The notes below the pieces were generated by a model, which was given only the letters and a program-made list of their open reading frames with translations, was not told the origin of the DNA and searched no databases. DNA of 44,676 nucleotides from Chroococcus sp. FPU101. GTDB lineage: Bacteria > Cyanobacteriota > Cyanobacteriia > Cyanobacteriales > Microcystaceae. The stretch lies in NCBI RefSeq assembly GCF_017312365.1, contig NZ_BLJI01000034.1:1-44676 (forward strand), written 5' to 3'. The translations under genes were made by a program, and so were the position numbers. Numbering within the stretch: the stretch's first letter is position 1; every line of letters begins with the position of its first letter. Of the stretch, positions 8,433 to 17,120 are shown piece by piece.

Positions 8433-8450
8433 CAGTGAATTTATTCACTG
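8433..8450. terminator. Second hairpin in the convergent gap
   Basis: Arms CAGTGAA and TTCACTG are perfect over 7 bases around a 4-base loop, 13 bases before the end of the minus-strand kinase gene. No clear T tract follows, so the terminator role is tentative. Confidence 0.4.
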
Positions 8451-8462
8451 ACACCTAAATCC

Positions 8463-9860
8463 TCAACACTTAGCTGCATTAATCGGTAGTCGAATCTGAA
8501 AACGAGTATCCCCCGCTTTTGACTCAAAACGAATACTTCCTTTATGTTGTCCCTCCACAATACGCCGTACAATATCTAAACCTAAACCTGTGCCTTTTCC
8601 TGCTTCTTTGGTCGTAAAAAACTGTTCAAAAATTCGAGATTGAACCTCAAGCGGAATACCTGACCCATCGTCGGCAATTTCGACTCTTATACGATCGCTT
8701 TCTTGTCTCGTTCTAATCCAAATCTTACCTTTTCCATTCATCGCATCAACGGCATTATCAATCAAATTCGTCCACACTTGATTTAATTCCCGTCCATACG
8801 CGCAAATATGCGGTAAATCTCCATAATCTCGAATCACCTCAACACCATACTTTAACTTGTATTTCATAATGGTTAAAGTGTTTTCGATTCCATCATGGAC
8901 ATCGATTTCTTGTAAGGGGCCACGATCCATATAGGTATAATCTTTCATGGCGTTGATCAGATCGGAGATTCGCGTCGAACTATGCTTGATCTGATGCAGG
9001 GTACACATCCCATTTAAAGTCGATTCTAGCCATACTAAAACGCTTTCTAAGCAGGTTGAATCAATATTTTTCTTTAAAACTTTCAAATCATGGATCTCAA
9101 GCCCAGAAGCGACTAAAGTTGGGGCTAATTTCCATGCTTGATTAACGCCTTGTTCTTCTAACCAATCGCTCACTTCGTCTTCGGCTTCACTCCGACTAAG
9201 CGGATCATCCTGAATCGGCTTTAAAGCTGCTTTTAGCGATTTATGATAAAAATCACACAAAAAATTTACTTTTTCTGAATCAAAAGGCTGCTCGTGCATT
9301 CTTAGGGCAAATGATGGCAACATTGACAGCACTTCTAAGAGTGATTCCACACTACGACGAATGGCAGCAGCAGGATTATTTAATTCATGGGCTAACCCTG
9401 CGGACATTGTACCTAAAGAGATCAGTTTTGCGTGTTGTTGGATGACTGATTCGTGCATATGCGATCGCTCTGCAGCCGTTTTCAAAACTTGTCGCATCAC
9501 CGTCGGACAAGTTTGCAAGACAAACCAAAACGCATCGGGTTCTAATTTATACAGTCTGACATCAGTCAAAGCGCGTCCTGTTGTTGGATAGGATTCATTG
9601 AGTAATAAAATTAGTTCTGCAAACACATCACCTGCTACTAAGGTGGCAGCATAAGCATTTTGTTGTCCGATATGGTGCGTCCATTCGGTTATCCCTTCTA
9701 AGATAATATAAAATCCATCTGGCGGATCACCTTGTTTTGCAATCACATCTCCTGCTTTTAGTTGCAGACTCGTTCCATGACTGGCAATACACTTTAATTG
9801 CTGTTCATCGAGATGGGACAATAAAGGAATTTGTTTTAACTCATCTGTAATATTGCTCAT
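8463..9860 (-). CDS. Histidine kinase with N-terminal cyclic-nucleotide-binding domain
   Basis: A 465-residue soluble sensor kinase with no membrane segment. Residues about 10-125 form a CRP-like cNMP domain (L-S-H-L-D-E-Q-Q-L, G-D-V-I-A-K-Q-G-D, then F-A-E-L-I-L-L-L as a divergent phosphate-binding cassette). The phospho-acceptor H box L-A-H-E-L-N-N-P has its His near 158, followed by a long helical region (170-320) and the HATPase domain with N box N-L-I-D-N-A-V-D-A-M, G1 D-D-G-S-G-I-P, F box F-E-Q-F-F-T-T-K and G2 G-K-G-T-G-L-G-L. It overlaps the end of the response-regulator/flavoprotein gene by 4 bases (ATGA), so the two are co-translated and probably form a cognate pair. The ligand could be cAMP or cGMP, or the domain may have lost binding. 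Confidence 0.9.
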   Translation of the reverse strand: MSNITDELKQIPLLSHLDEQQLKCIASHGTSLQLKAGDVIAKQGDPPDGFYIILEGITEWTHHIGQQNAYAATLVAGDVFAELILLLNESYPTTGRALTDVRLYKLEPDAFWFVLQTCPTVMRQVLKTAAERSHMHESVIQQHAKLISLGTMSAGLAHELNNPAAAIRRSVESLLEVLSMLPSFALRMHEQPFDSEKVNFLCDFYHKSLKAALKPIQDDPLSRSEAEDEVSDWLEEQGVNQAWKLAPTLVASGLEIHDLKVLKKNIDSTCLESVLVWLESTLNGMCTLHQIKHSSTRISDLINAMKDYTYMDRGPLQEIDVHDGIENTLTIMKYKLKYGVEVIRDYGDLPHICAYGRELNQVWTNLIDNAVDAMNGKGKIWIRTRQESDRIRVEIADDGSGIPLEVQSRIFEQFFTTKEAGKGTGLGLDIVRRIVEGQHKGSIRFESKAGDTRFQIRLPINAAKC

Positions 9861-11515
9861 AAATTGCTCAAATAACGATGTACAAATTGAACACAGATAC
9901 TTCCTTCACCAACACTAGACGCAACTCGTTTAATCGATCCACAGCGCACATCACCAACCGCAAAGATGCCAGGGATATTGGTTTCGAGTAAAAAGGGATC
10001 GCGATCTTGTGTCCAACCTTTCGGACGATCGCTAAAATGGGGTAAATCTGAGCCTGTCAGAATAAAACCTTTATCATCCCTCTCAATCATGCCATCTAAC
10101 CATTCTGTACGCGGAACTGCACCGATAAAAATAAACAGGGAGTTCGCGGGTACTGTTTCGAGTTGACCTATTTCTTGTTTAATGACTAAAGCTTCAAGGC
10201 TATGATCTCCTTTAACTTCCATCACACTACAGAGACACTTCACTTCAATATTAGCTCTAGCGCCAATCTGATCGATCAAATATTGCGACATACTTGCAGT
10301 CAAGGACTCACCCCGAACCAGCATGGTTACTTTACGTGCATATCGAGAAAAATACATTGCCGCTTGTCCTGCTGAATTGGCACCACCGACTACATACACA
10401 TCCTCATTAGCACATTCTAAAGCTTCTGTTTGAGCCGCGCCATAGTACACCCCAGCCCCTGTTAAACGATCAATCCCAGGAATATTTAAACGTCGCCAAG
10501 ATACTCCCAACGCTAGAATTAGTGCGTGACAACTAATTTCTGTCCCACTCTTGAGAGTAATAATACGATAATTATTTTCTAGCCGAATACTGACGACTTC
10601 TTGAGGTGTGAGAACTTCCACCCCAAACCGTTTCGCTTGAGTGACAGCCCGACGCGCTAAATCTCCTCCACTTAAACCCACTGGAAACCCTAAATAGTTC
10701 TCAATACGCGAACTGGTTCCTGCTTGTCCTCCTGGGGCCTCTCGTTCGATCATCACTGTTCGTAAGCCCTCAGATGCCCCATAAACGGCTGCTGCAAGCC
10801 CTCCTGGCCCTCCTCCAATAATGGCTAGATCGTAAAAGGGTTTGCTTGCTTGGGTTTGTAGTCCAGTTTTTTCCGCGATTTGGATATTATCGGGTTTAAC
10901 GAGATGTGTGCCATCGGGAAATAGGACTAGGGGTAAACAGGGGGTTTGCACTTTGGCATAAGTCATTAACTGTTTGGCTTCGGTTTCTCGTTCAATATCC
11001 AGCCAACGATAGGGAATTTGGTTTCTGGCTAGAAAATCTTTGACACGGTGTGATTCGGGTGACCAGCGATCGCCAATGACTCTGATTCCTTGAAATTCGA
11101 TTTTGGAATGAGCGTTCCAATCATCAAGTAAGTCATCTAAAATCGGATACAGTCTTTCTTCGGGCGGGTCCCAAGGTTTGAGTAAATAATAGTCCAGCCT
11201 AGCAACATTGATCGCCCGTATTGCTGCTTCGGTATCTGCGTAGGCGGTTAGTAAAACCCGTTTTGCTTCGGGAAAAATGACACTCGCTTTTTCTAAAAAT
11301 TCTACTCCCGTCATGTGTGGCATTCGTTGATCGACCAGAAATAGAGAAACGGAATCATTGCGTAATTTTAGCTGTTCTACGGCTTCTAGGGCCGATTGTC
11401 CAGAGTCCGCCCGTACAATGCGATAGCGATCTCCATATTGTCTTCGTAGATCACGGGTAATAGCTTGTAAAACCTCTGGATCATCGTCTACGGTGAGGAT
11501 TGTCGGTTTATTCAT
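9857..11515 (-). CDS. Response regulator fused to thioredoxin-reductase-like flavoprotein
   Basis: A 552-residue fusion. Residues 1-130 are a receiver domain with D-D-D at 10-12, phospho-acceptor Asp62, Thr90 and Lys113. Residues about 140-220 resemble a glutaredoxin fold (I-R-V-I-G-D-R-W-S-P-E-S...P-C-L-P), but the active-site Cys pair is replaced by Ser/Ser in S-P-E-S. Residues 227-552 are a thioredoxin-reductase-like oxidoreductase with FAD motif G-G-G-P-G-G (234-239), G-G-Q-A-G, NAD(P)H motif V-V-G-G-A-N-S-A-G (375-383) and F-A-V-G-D-V. The CxxC expected between the FAD and NAD(P)H blocks is Y-G-A-A-Q-T-E, so it is probably not a classical thioredoxin reductase. Phosphorylation by the adjacent kinase may control the flavoprotein. 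Confidence 0.88.
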   Translation of the reverse strand: MNKPTILTVDDDPEVLQAITRDLRRQYGDRYRIVRADSGQSALEAVEQLKLRNDSVSLFLVDQRMPHMTGVEFLEKASVIFPEAKRVLLTAYADTEAAIRAINVARLDYYLLKPWDPPEERLYPILDDLLDDWNAHSKIEFQGIRVIGDRWSPESHRVKDFLARNQIPYRWLDIERETEAKQLMTYAKVQTPCLPLVLFPDGTHLVKPDNIQIAEKTGLQTQASKPFYDLAIIGGGPGGLAAAVYGASEGLRTVMIEREAPGGQAGTSSRIENYLGFPVGLSGGDLARRAVTQAKRFGVEVLTPQEVVSIRLENNYRIITLKSGTEISCHALILALGVSWRRLNIPGIDRLTGAGVYYGAAQTEALECANEDVYVVGGANSAGQAAMYFSRYARKVTMLVRGESLTASMSQYLIDQIGARANIEVKCLCSVMEVKGDHSLEALVIKQEIGQLETVPANSLFIFIGAVPRTEWLDGMIERDDKGFILTGSDLPHFSDRPKGWTQDRDPFLLETNIPGIFAVGDVRCGSIKRVASSVGEGSICVQFVHRYLSNL

Positions 11516-11584
11516 GAATTAGGCGACAAATGAGCTTTTGCTGTTAATTGTATCGAAGAAAAAGCGATTTAGCCGATTAGCCGA

Positions 11585-12196
11585 TTACTTTTGAGCTTGA
11601 AAAATTTGTGCTGCTGTTAAATCCAATTCTGGGAAAGTTGGTGAGATAATTGTTTGATTTCCTTTAAACAAATTTACCTGATACTCTCCATCGATTAAGT
11701 GACAAACAGAAATAGTCGGTGTTTTTGGTGTAGCAATGAAACGGGCTGAACCTTTTGCTAGATATTCAATAATCCAATATTCAGGAAAGCCTAATGCTTC
11801 ATAATCATCAAATTTTTTGATATAGTCATCACGCCAGTTATTACTCACAATTTCAATGACTAAACAGGCTGATTCTCCAAGGGTAATTGATGATGCTTTT
11901 TTCCAGTAAGGATCATTAACAATAGTATCTCTATTTAAGACGATGACATCAGGAATATAGCCTGTTGCCTCTCGATGTGGTTTCACACCACAAGATCTAG
12001 GAATAAAATAAGGCAGTTGTAACCTTGTGTATTCTACAAACAGAGTCCCCGAAAGAAAGCCGCCTATATCCTCATGATCAGCAATTGGTAGCACTTCTAT
12101 CATTCTCCCATCAATTAATTCATAGCGTCCGCCATCTTCAGGATATTGTTCTAAATATTCTTCAAAGCTTAAGTATTTAGGTACAGCTTGTGTCAT
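11585..12196 (-). CDS. Uma2 family (DUF820) endonuclease-like protein
   Basis: About 203 residues from the ATG at 12196, chosen because GAGG lies 10 bases upstream; a TTG at 12214 would add six residues. Uma2 hallmarks are visible: F-E-E-Y-L-E-Q-Y-P near the start, R-Y-E-L-I-D-G-R-M-I-E-V, the core Asp in Y-I-P-D-V-I-V, the V-I-E-I-V-S-N-N strand, and K-F-D-D-Y-E-A-L-G-F-P-E-Y-W-I-I. This has the PD-(D/E)xK nuclease fold of Uma2 proteins; the biological substrate is unknown. It is only distantly similar to the copy at 2508-3152. It sits between the pentapeptide gene and the response-regulator gene on the same strand, without obvious functional link. Confidence 0.88.
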   Translation of the reverse strand: MTQAVPKYLSFEEYLEQYPEDGGRYELIDGRMIEVLPIADHEDIGGFLSGTLFVEYTRLQLPYFIPRSCGVKPHREATGYIPDVIVLNRDTIVNDPYWKKASSITLGESACLVIEIVSNNWRDDYIKKFDDYEALGFPEYWIIEYLAKGSARFIATPKTPTISVCHLIDGEYQVNLFKGNQTIISPTFPELDLTAAQIFQAQK

Positions 12197-12242
12197 TTCT
12201 TTAACCTCAAGCAATAGTTTGCTGTTATTTTAACATTAAATA

Positions 12243-14225
12243 TTACTTCAAATAAATTAATAAATTCAAACCTGGAATTGTTCTAGAAAGCGTCCAAAGT
12301 AAAAGACTAATATACAGAATACCTAACGTCCATTGATACCAGACTAAACTCGTGACTAATCCTGGTAAATGTTCATCTCTTAAACGAATATCATTAAAGC
12401 CTGTTTTTAATAAATTATTTAAACTAAAATCATAGTAATTTAACCAATTCCAGCGACGTTCCCACAAAATAGGGATATATCTTTCTCGAAACATTGGGTA
12501 ATCGGGAATAATGGGCAAACGACCGATTAAAATTCTTAGTTGTCTAAGCGTTCCATCTTGTACCAAATAAGAGACATCCATTAAATCGTGAAAGCGTCCC
12601 TGTTGATATAAAAGAATGGTTAAAGTTAGAGGAATCGGAAATAAAATAAACAATAAACAACCTAAACTAAGCCAAGGATGATTTGAAGATTGGAAAATAC
12701 CTGATAGACCAATCAAAGTTAAGGTTAAATAACTATTAATCATCCAAATAATATCATAGCGACTAGGAAGAATCGGGGTCGGATATTTTCTACGCCAACG
12801 ATCAATTAACCAAAATAGCAAACCAAAATAACTAATAACAATAATTCCTGTACTAAAGACTAAGTTAGAATTGGTTCCATAATTGCTTAATAGTAATAAT
12901 ATATTTAAAAGTACCCAATAGATAAAAGCTTTAAACCAAGCAAAATTAAGCATTTTTATTAGAGTACCCACAAAAACTTTTTGATGTAATTTTCTAACTC
13001 TTAAAAGTTCTCGTTTATATTCAATCTGATTCGCATCAGAAATTAGCTCTAAAGTTCTAAAGTTTCTGACTAAATTTTTCAAAACAGCCTGATTCCCTTC
13101 TAAACTGGGTAAAGAGATTACTTGGCCAATAATTCCAGCATCTCCTAAAATTCTGGCTTTGTCTGAATCAAACGCTAAACCCGCAACATTTAAACTAGCT
13201 TGTTCAGTAAATTCGGCGTTACTAAAATCAACTTGATCTAATAATTTCACATCTTGAAAATCAATTACATTATCAAAATAACTGGCTCTGAAAACAACTG
13301 ATTTTTCAAAAGTAGAGTTTTTAAGATTAATTCCTTGAGAAAAATAACTTTCAGTAAACATTGTGCGATCGCGCCAAACCGTTTGATTAAAAATTGCCTC
13401 TCCTAACCATTGACTATTTGTAAAATCTGCCATTTGAGTAAAATCCGCCTGTGTAAAACTGCCACCATTATCAAAACAACTATCGACCCATTTAGAAACA
13501 CCTTTAAATTGAACTTGTTTAAATTTGGCAGTAGCTAAAAATCGACTTTGATTAAAATTAGCTTCTTTGGCAAAAAGAGAACGACTAAAATCAGCAATGC
13601 GACCAAAACGCGCATCTATCCAAATACTATCCGAATAAAAATAAGTAGTAGATGCCTCAATTGGTTTAAGAAAAAAAGCTTTAGAAAAATCAACTTTACC
13701 TAAAAATTTAGTATTTAGTAATTTTAACCCTCCTCGAAAGACAATAACCGATGATAATTGCTCACTATCAACTAGAGAAAATTTTTTATCTTGTTGTAAT
13801 AATTCTTGTTCTGCTGGTGTTAATAAAGTTGATAAAGCTGCTTTTGATAAAAGTGTGATCAGACCTAAACGTTGTCCTAAAAAATCACCTTTAATTTGTG
13901 ACCCACTTAAATCTAATCCGAGTGGCTTTTTAGATCGAGTAATTTGATTTTGTAAAAGTTGATAAAACTGTTCTCTAAAGTCTGAATTATTGTCAGTTAA
14001 ATCGATGATTAAATTGCGTAAATCAATCGTAGCCACACCATCGCTTAAAATCGGTGTGCTGATTCGTTCTTGTAATAAAGTAATCGTTAAAGGGATTCGA
14101 TCTGCTGCAATTGCTGAAGCGTTAAAGATAAACAAAATTATTAAGAACCAAAGCCAAAATTGTTTTTTAATCCTAGAAGAAATAGCCGCGATTAATGACA
14201 ACATTAATCTAATCCTAAACACCAT
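12243..14225 (-). CDS. Membrane protein with pentapeptide repeats
   Basis: A 660-residue protein. Residues 1-41 carry a signal-peptide-like or anchoring hydrophobic stretch (W-L-W-F-L-I-I-L-F-I-F) ending in A-S-A-I-A-A. Residues about 160-350 contain irregular pentapeptide repeats (for example A-D-F-S-R-S-L-F, A-N-F-N-Q-S-R-F, A-D-F-T-N-S-Q-W, V-D-F-S-N-A-E-F), which fold as a right-handed beta-helix. The C-terminal 230 residues have about five to six hydrophobic segments (around 428-450, 460-475, 495-510, 520-545, 630-655). The repeats are probably exported to the periplasm or lumen. The function is unknown. It diverges from the Ser/Thr kinase gene, so the two may share a regulatory region. 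Confidence 0.78.
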   Translation of the reverse strand: MVFRIRLMLSLIAAISSRIKKQFWLWFLIILFIFNASAIAADRIPLTITLLQERISTPILSDGVATIDLRNLIIDLTDNNSDFREQFYQLLQNQITRSKKPLGLDLSGSQIKGDFLGQRLGLITLLSKAALSTLLTPAEQELLQQDKKFSLVDSEQLSSVIVFRGGLKLLNTKFLGKVDFSKAFFLKPIEASTTYFYSDSIWIDARFGRIADFSRSLFAKEANFNQSRFLATAKFKQVQFKGVSKWVDSCFDNGGSFTQADFTQMADFTNSQWLGEAIFNQTVWRDRTMFTESYFSQGINLKNSTFEKSVVFRASYFDNVIDFQDVKLLDQVDFSNAEFTEQASLNVAGLAFDSDKARILGDAGIIGQVISLPSLEGNQAVLKNLVRNFRTLELISDANQIEYKRELLRVRKLHQKVFVGTLIKMLNFAWFKAFIYWVLLNILLLLSNYGTNSNLVFSTGIIVISYFGLLFWLIDRWRRKYPTPILPSRYDIIWMINSYLTLTLIGLSGIFQSSNHPWLSLGCLLFILFPIPLTLTILLYQQGRFHDLMDVSYLVQDGTLRQLRILIGRLPIIPDYPMFRERYIPILWERRWNWLNYYDFSLNNLLKTGFNDIRLRDEHLPGLVTSLVWYQWTLGILYISLLLWTLSRTIPGLNLLIYLK

Positions 14226-14379
14226 TGAAGTATAGGTAGAATATCATATTTTTTGCAGCATACCTATAAGCTGAAACCTTACGTCAACATTTAGAGTCTC
14301 TGACATTTAAGGGAATGACGGCTTATCATAGGTTGAGGAGTACTAGAACAATAATTGTCTTAGTGATTGGTTTTCGTGG

Positions 14380-16149
14380 ATGACAAATTTATTAAATAAT
14401 CGCTATCAGATTCAACAAACACTAGCAAGAGGGGGGTTTGGCGAAACCTTTCTAGCGATGGATACCTATATGCCATCGAGTCGCAAATGTGTCATTAAAC
14501 AACTTAAACCCGTTGTTCAATATCCCGTTATTCCACAATGGTTACAAGAACGCTTTCAACGAGAAGCTGCGATTTTAGAAGAATTAGGGGAAAAAAACGA
14601 ACAAATTCCCCGTCTTTATGCTTATTTCTCTGAATCAGCTAATTTTTATCTGGTTCAAGAATGGATAGAAGGACTAACCCTCACCCAAAAACGACAGCAT
14701 GAAGGCAATTTGTCAGAAGAACAAGTTAAAAAAATTTTGTTGAATCTTTTACCTGTTCTAGCTTTTATTCACGATCGCAAAATTATTCACCGTGATCTTA
14801 AACCTGATAATATTATCCTACGCAACCGTGATAATTTACCTGTCCTGATTGATTTTGGGGCCATGAAAGAAGCAGTGGCAACCGTGATTGATGCTTCGGG
14901 ACACTCAACCTTATCCGTTGTCTCTGGAACACCTGGTTATATGGCCTCAGAACAGGCCGCAGGTCGTCCCGTCTATTCTAGTGATTTATATGGTTTAGGT
15001 CTAACGGCGATTTATTTACTGACGGGTAAAACACCCCAAGAATTAGAAACTGACCCAACGACGGGGGAAATTCTCTGGAGAAAACAAGCAAATCATCTTC
15101 ACTCTAATCTAGCATCTGTCATTGATCGAGCAGTTCGCTTTCATCCCCGCGATCGCTTTAAGAGTGCTACAGAGATGTTACAAGCTTTATCGATTGGTGA
15201 ATCTATCGTTGAACCTACCATTGCCCTATCACCAGGAACTCCGCAAACCGTTGTCGTTAAACCGACTCGTCCTGTTACTGTTCCTGTCATTAAACCTTCA
15301 CAATTAGAAGAACGTCCCCAAAAATCACCTCTTGGATGTTTCTTACCCACATTACTATTCTTGGGAATTGTATTTAGTGCTTTTTTCCTTGGTTTTAGAG
15401 CATTTTTACCCAAATTTCCCGAGCGTCCTGAACCAACTCCAACCCCCGAAGCAACACCCACACCCGAAGCGACACCTAGCCCAATTTTTACACCCAAACC
15501 GCGTCCTGAACCAACTCCGATACCCACACCTGAACCTACACTCGAACCAACTCCTGAAAGTATTCCAATTCCTGTACCTCCACCTGAAGAACCAACCCCA
15601 GAACCCGAACCAATACCCGAACCCGAAGTTACCCCAACACCTGAACCCGAACCAATACCCGAACCAACTCCGACACCCGAACCCGAAGTTACCCCAACAC
15701 CCGAACCCGAACCACCTCAAACTCAAAGCCAATATTATTCGCCCAAAGTTCCCATTTTCCCAGTAGGAACGGTGAAAAGTTCTGTAATTAATCAATTAGG
15801 AACCCCCACGTTTATCAAGAAAGGGCTTTGGGGAGATAGCCAAGCGGTTCGGTATCAAGATTTAATTCCCGACCAAGTTGATTTAGGTTATTTAATTGAT
15901 AATCAAACAGGACAAATTCGACAAACTGAAGTTTCTTTTACGCCATCCGTTAGCTTAAAAACGATGCAACAAACCCTCAATCAATTACTTTCAGGAAATA
16001 CAACACCCTTGGTCAGACAAGGTTTAGAACAAGTTTATCAAGGACAGAAACAAAGATATTCATTTAACGTCGGCTCACTAAAAGGTACAATTGAACGCCA
16101 GAAAAGCAATCATATTTATATAGGAATATGGGATGCAAATTTTCATTAA
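14380..16149 (+). CDS. Serine/threonine protein kinase with Pro-rich stalk
   Basis: A 589-residue PknB/Spk-type kinase. The kinase domain (about 1-275) has A-R-G-G-F-G at 16-21, the ATP-binding Lys in V-I-K (K40), H-R-D-L-K-P-D-N at 137-144, and D-F-G at 158-160. A transmembrane segment follows (around 315-340; [12 protein letters not shown]). Then comes a stalk of roughly 100 residues made of Pro, Thr, Glu repeats such as P-T-P-E-P-E, and a folded C-terminal domain of about 110 residues starting near V-P-I-F-P-V-G-T-V. The kinase is cytoplasmic; the stalk and terminal domain are outside the membrane, where they may sense a signal. Substrates are unknown. The repeat-coded stalk may vary in length between strains. 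Confidence 0.9.
   Translation: MTNLLNNRYQIQQTLARGGFGETFLAMDTYMPSSRKCVIKQLKPVVQYPVIPQWLQERFQREAAILEELGEKNEQIPRLYAYFSESANFYLVQEWIEGLTLTQKRQHEGNLSEEQVKKILLNLLPVLAFIHDRKIIHRDLKPDNIILRNRDNLPVLIDFGAMKEAVATVIDASGHSTLSVVSGTPGYMASEQAAGRPVYSSDLYGLGLTAIYLLTGKTPQELETDPTTGEILWRKQANHLHSNLASVIDRAVRFHPRDRFKSATEMLQALSIGESIVEPTIALSPGTPQTVVVKPTRPVTVPVIKPSQLEERPQKSPLGCFLPTLLFLGIVFSAFFLGFRAFLPKFPERPEPTPTPEATPTPEATPSPIFTPKPRPEPTPIPTPEPTLEPTPESIPIPVPPPEEPTPEPEPIPEPEVTPTPEPEPIPEPTPTPEPEVTPTPEPEPPQTQSQYYSPKVPIFPVGTVKSSVINQLGTPTFIKKGLWGDSQAVRYQDLIPDQVDLGYLIDNQTGQIRQTEVSFTPSVSLKTMQQTLNQLLSGNTTPLVRQGLEQVYQGQKQRYSFNVGSLKGTIERQKSNHIYIGIWDANFH
15428..15725 (+). repeat. Pro/Glu/Thr-coding tandem repeat inside the kinase gene
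   Basis: Degenerate tandem units coding [13 protein letters not shown] and similar peptides, including nearly identical blocks that both code [11 protein letters not shown] near 15624 and 15684. It encodes the extracytoplasmic stalk. Such repeats tend to expand and contract by slippage. Confidence 0.8.
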
Positions 16150-16234
16150 AATTGTAACTAAGAGAACCATTAATTTAAAGAACTAGCATTAGAATATAAG
16201 CAGAAACATCGGGGATCAAGAGGAGAGTGAGAGT

Positions 16235-16432
16235 ATGTTAGTCATTCTTGCCGATGAACAAGTGCTATCAACTCAGCAAGTCTGTCAAGGGTGTTTATTA
16301 GCCACCCATCAGGGACAACCGCGTTGGTCTCAAGGGAACTTAAAATGTGGCCGAAAGCTATCCATTGCAGAAAACAGTCAACCGACTTTATTCGAGTGTC
16401 GGATGGGCTTTCGGGTCGCTAATATTGATTAA
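16235..16432 (+). CDS. Small cysteine-containing conserved protein
   Basis: A 65-residue protein that starts at an ATG preceded by AGGAGAG, a good ribosome-binding site. Cysteines occur at 18 and 21 (C-Q-G-C), 38 and 55, a spacing compatible with a metal site or disulfides. The C-terminal C-R-M-G-F-R-V-A stretch is hydrophobic/basic. I recall similar short proteins in cyanobacteria but cannot assign a function. It lies between the kinase and Tic20 genes on the same strand with 60-90-base gaps. Confidence 0.6.
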   Translation: MLVILADEQVLSTQQVCQGCLLATHQGQPRWSQGNLKCGRKLSIAENSQPTLFECRMGFRVANID

Positions 16433-16492
16433 GTCAACAATTGCGTTATCTTGGAATAGACCTAGATCACGAATTCAACAGGAGATACAAAA

Positions 16493-16969
16493 ATGACCTG
16501 GCGCGGTTCCGCAGACGTAAAAGACCGTATTTTCGGGGCTTTGGTTTATATTATGCCTTTAGCCTCTGCTTTTAAATTTGGGACATTTCTCATCGCACAA
16601 TTCCCAATTTTAAGTTATCTAGCGATTCCTGTACTGCCAATGGCCTTGGTTAACAGTATTCCATTTGGCAATTTAATTCTCTTTTTTGTGTTGTTCCTTG
16701 CAGTTGTTAGAAATCCAAAAATCAGTCATTTTATTCGCTTTAATACGATGCAGGCGATTCTAATTGATATTCTCGTCTTTTTAGTTGGCTTAGTTTTGTC
16801 GGTATTGTTAAGAGGAACGGGTGGCGGTTTACTCACTGAAACACTATTTAACGTCATTTTTCTAGGAACCTTAGCGGCTTGTATTTATTCGGTTATTCAA
16901 TCTATTTCGGGAAAATACGCCGAAATCCCCACTATTTCAGAAGCCGCTTATATGCAGGTGCGCTACTAA
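16493..16969 (+). CDS. Tic20/Ycf60 family membrane protein
   Basis: A 158-residue protein with four predicted membrane segments (about 14-36, 42-72, 88-110, 118-138) and the Tic20-like opening A-D-V-K-D-R-I-F-G-A-L-V-Y-I-M-P-L, plus the loop H-F-I-R-F-N-T-M-Q-A-I. Plant Tic20 is part of the protein import channel of the inner chloroplast envelope; the cyanobacterial homologue is in the membrane and its role is not settled. The ATG follows an AGGAG site. An imperfect hairpin follows the stop. Confidence 0.88.
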   Translation: MTWRGSADVKDRIFGALVYIMPLASAFKFGTFLIAQFPILSYLAIPVLPMALVNSIPFGNLILFFVLFLAVVRNPKISHFIRFNTMQAILIDILVFLVGLVLSVLLRGTGGGLLTETLFNVIFLGTLAACIYSVIQSISGKYAEIPTISEAAYMQVRY

Positions 16970-16978
16970 GTATTTAGT

Positions 16979-17012
16979 CTCACCGTAGACTACAATGAAG
17001 GTACGGGGTGAG
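16979..17012 (+). terminator. Hairpin after the Tic20 gene
   Basis: Arms CTCACC-GTA (16979-16987) and TAC-GGGGTGAG (17002-17012) pair with a two-base bulge. A short TTTT occurs some bases later. It is probably a weak terminator. Confidence 0.4.
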
Positions 17013-17055
17013 GCAACTTTTAGCAAAATTGACGGGTCTATAGCCATAAAACTTG

Positions 17056-17085
17056 AGAAAATTCATCTAATCAGTAGAATTTTCT
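17056..17085 (+). promoter_or_regulatory. Inverted repeat in the yvcK leader
   Basis: Perfect 9-base arms AGAAAATTC and GAATTTTCT around a 12-base loop, 35 bases before the yvcK start. It is AT-rich and lacks an adjacent T run. It may be an operator or leader hairpin. Confidence 0.3.
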
Positions 17086-17120
17086 GATGGACGGCTGTTT
17101 TTTGATGTGAGTTTGTCTTT

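Noticed and set aside
15141-15795. Long Gly/Arg/Phe- or Pro/Asn/Gln-rich frames in other phases of the kinase gene
   Set aside because: They are by-products of the Pro/Glu/Thr-coding repeat and lack starts and signals.
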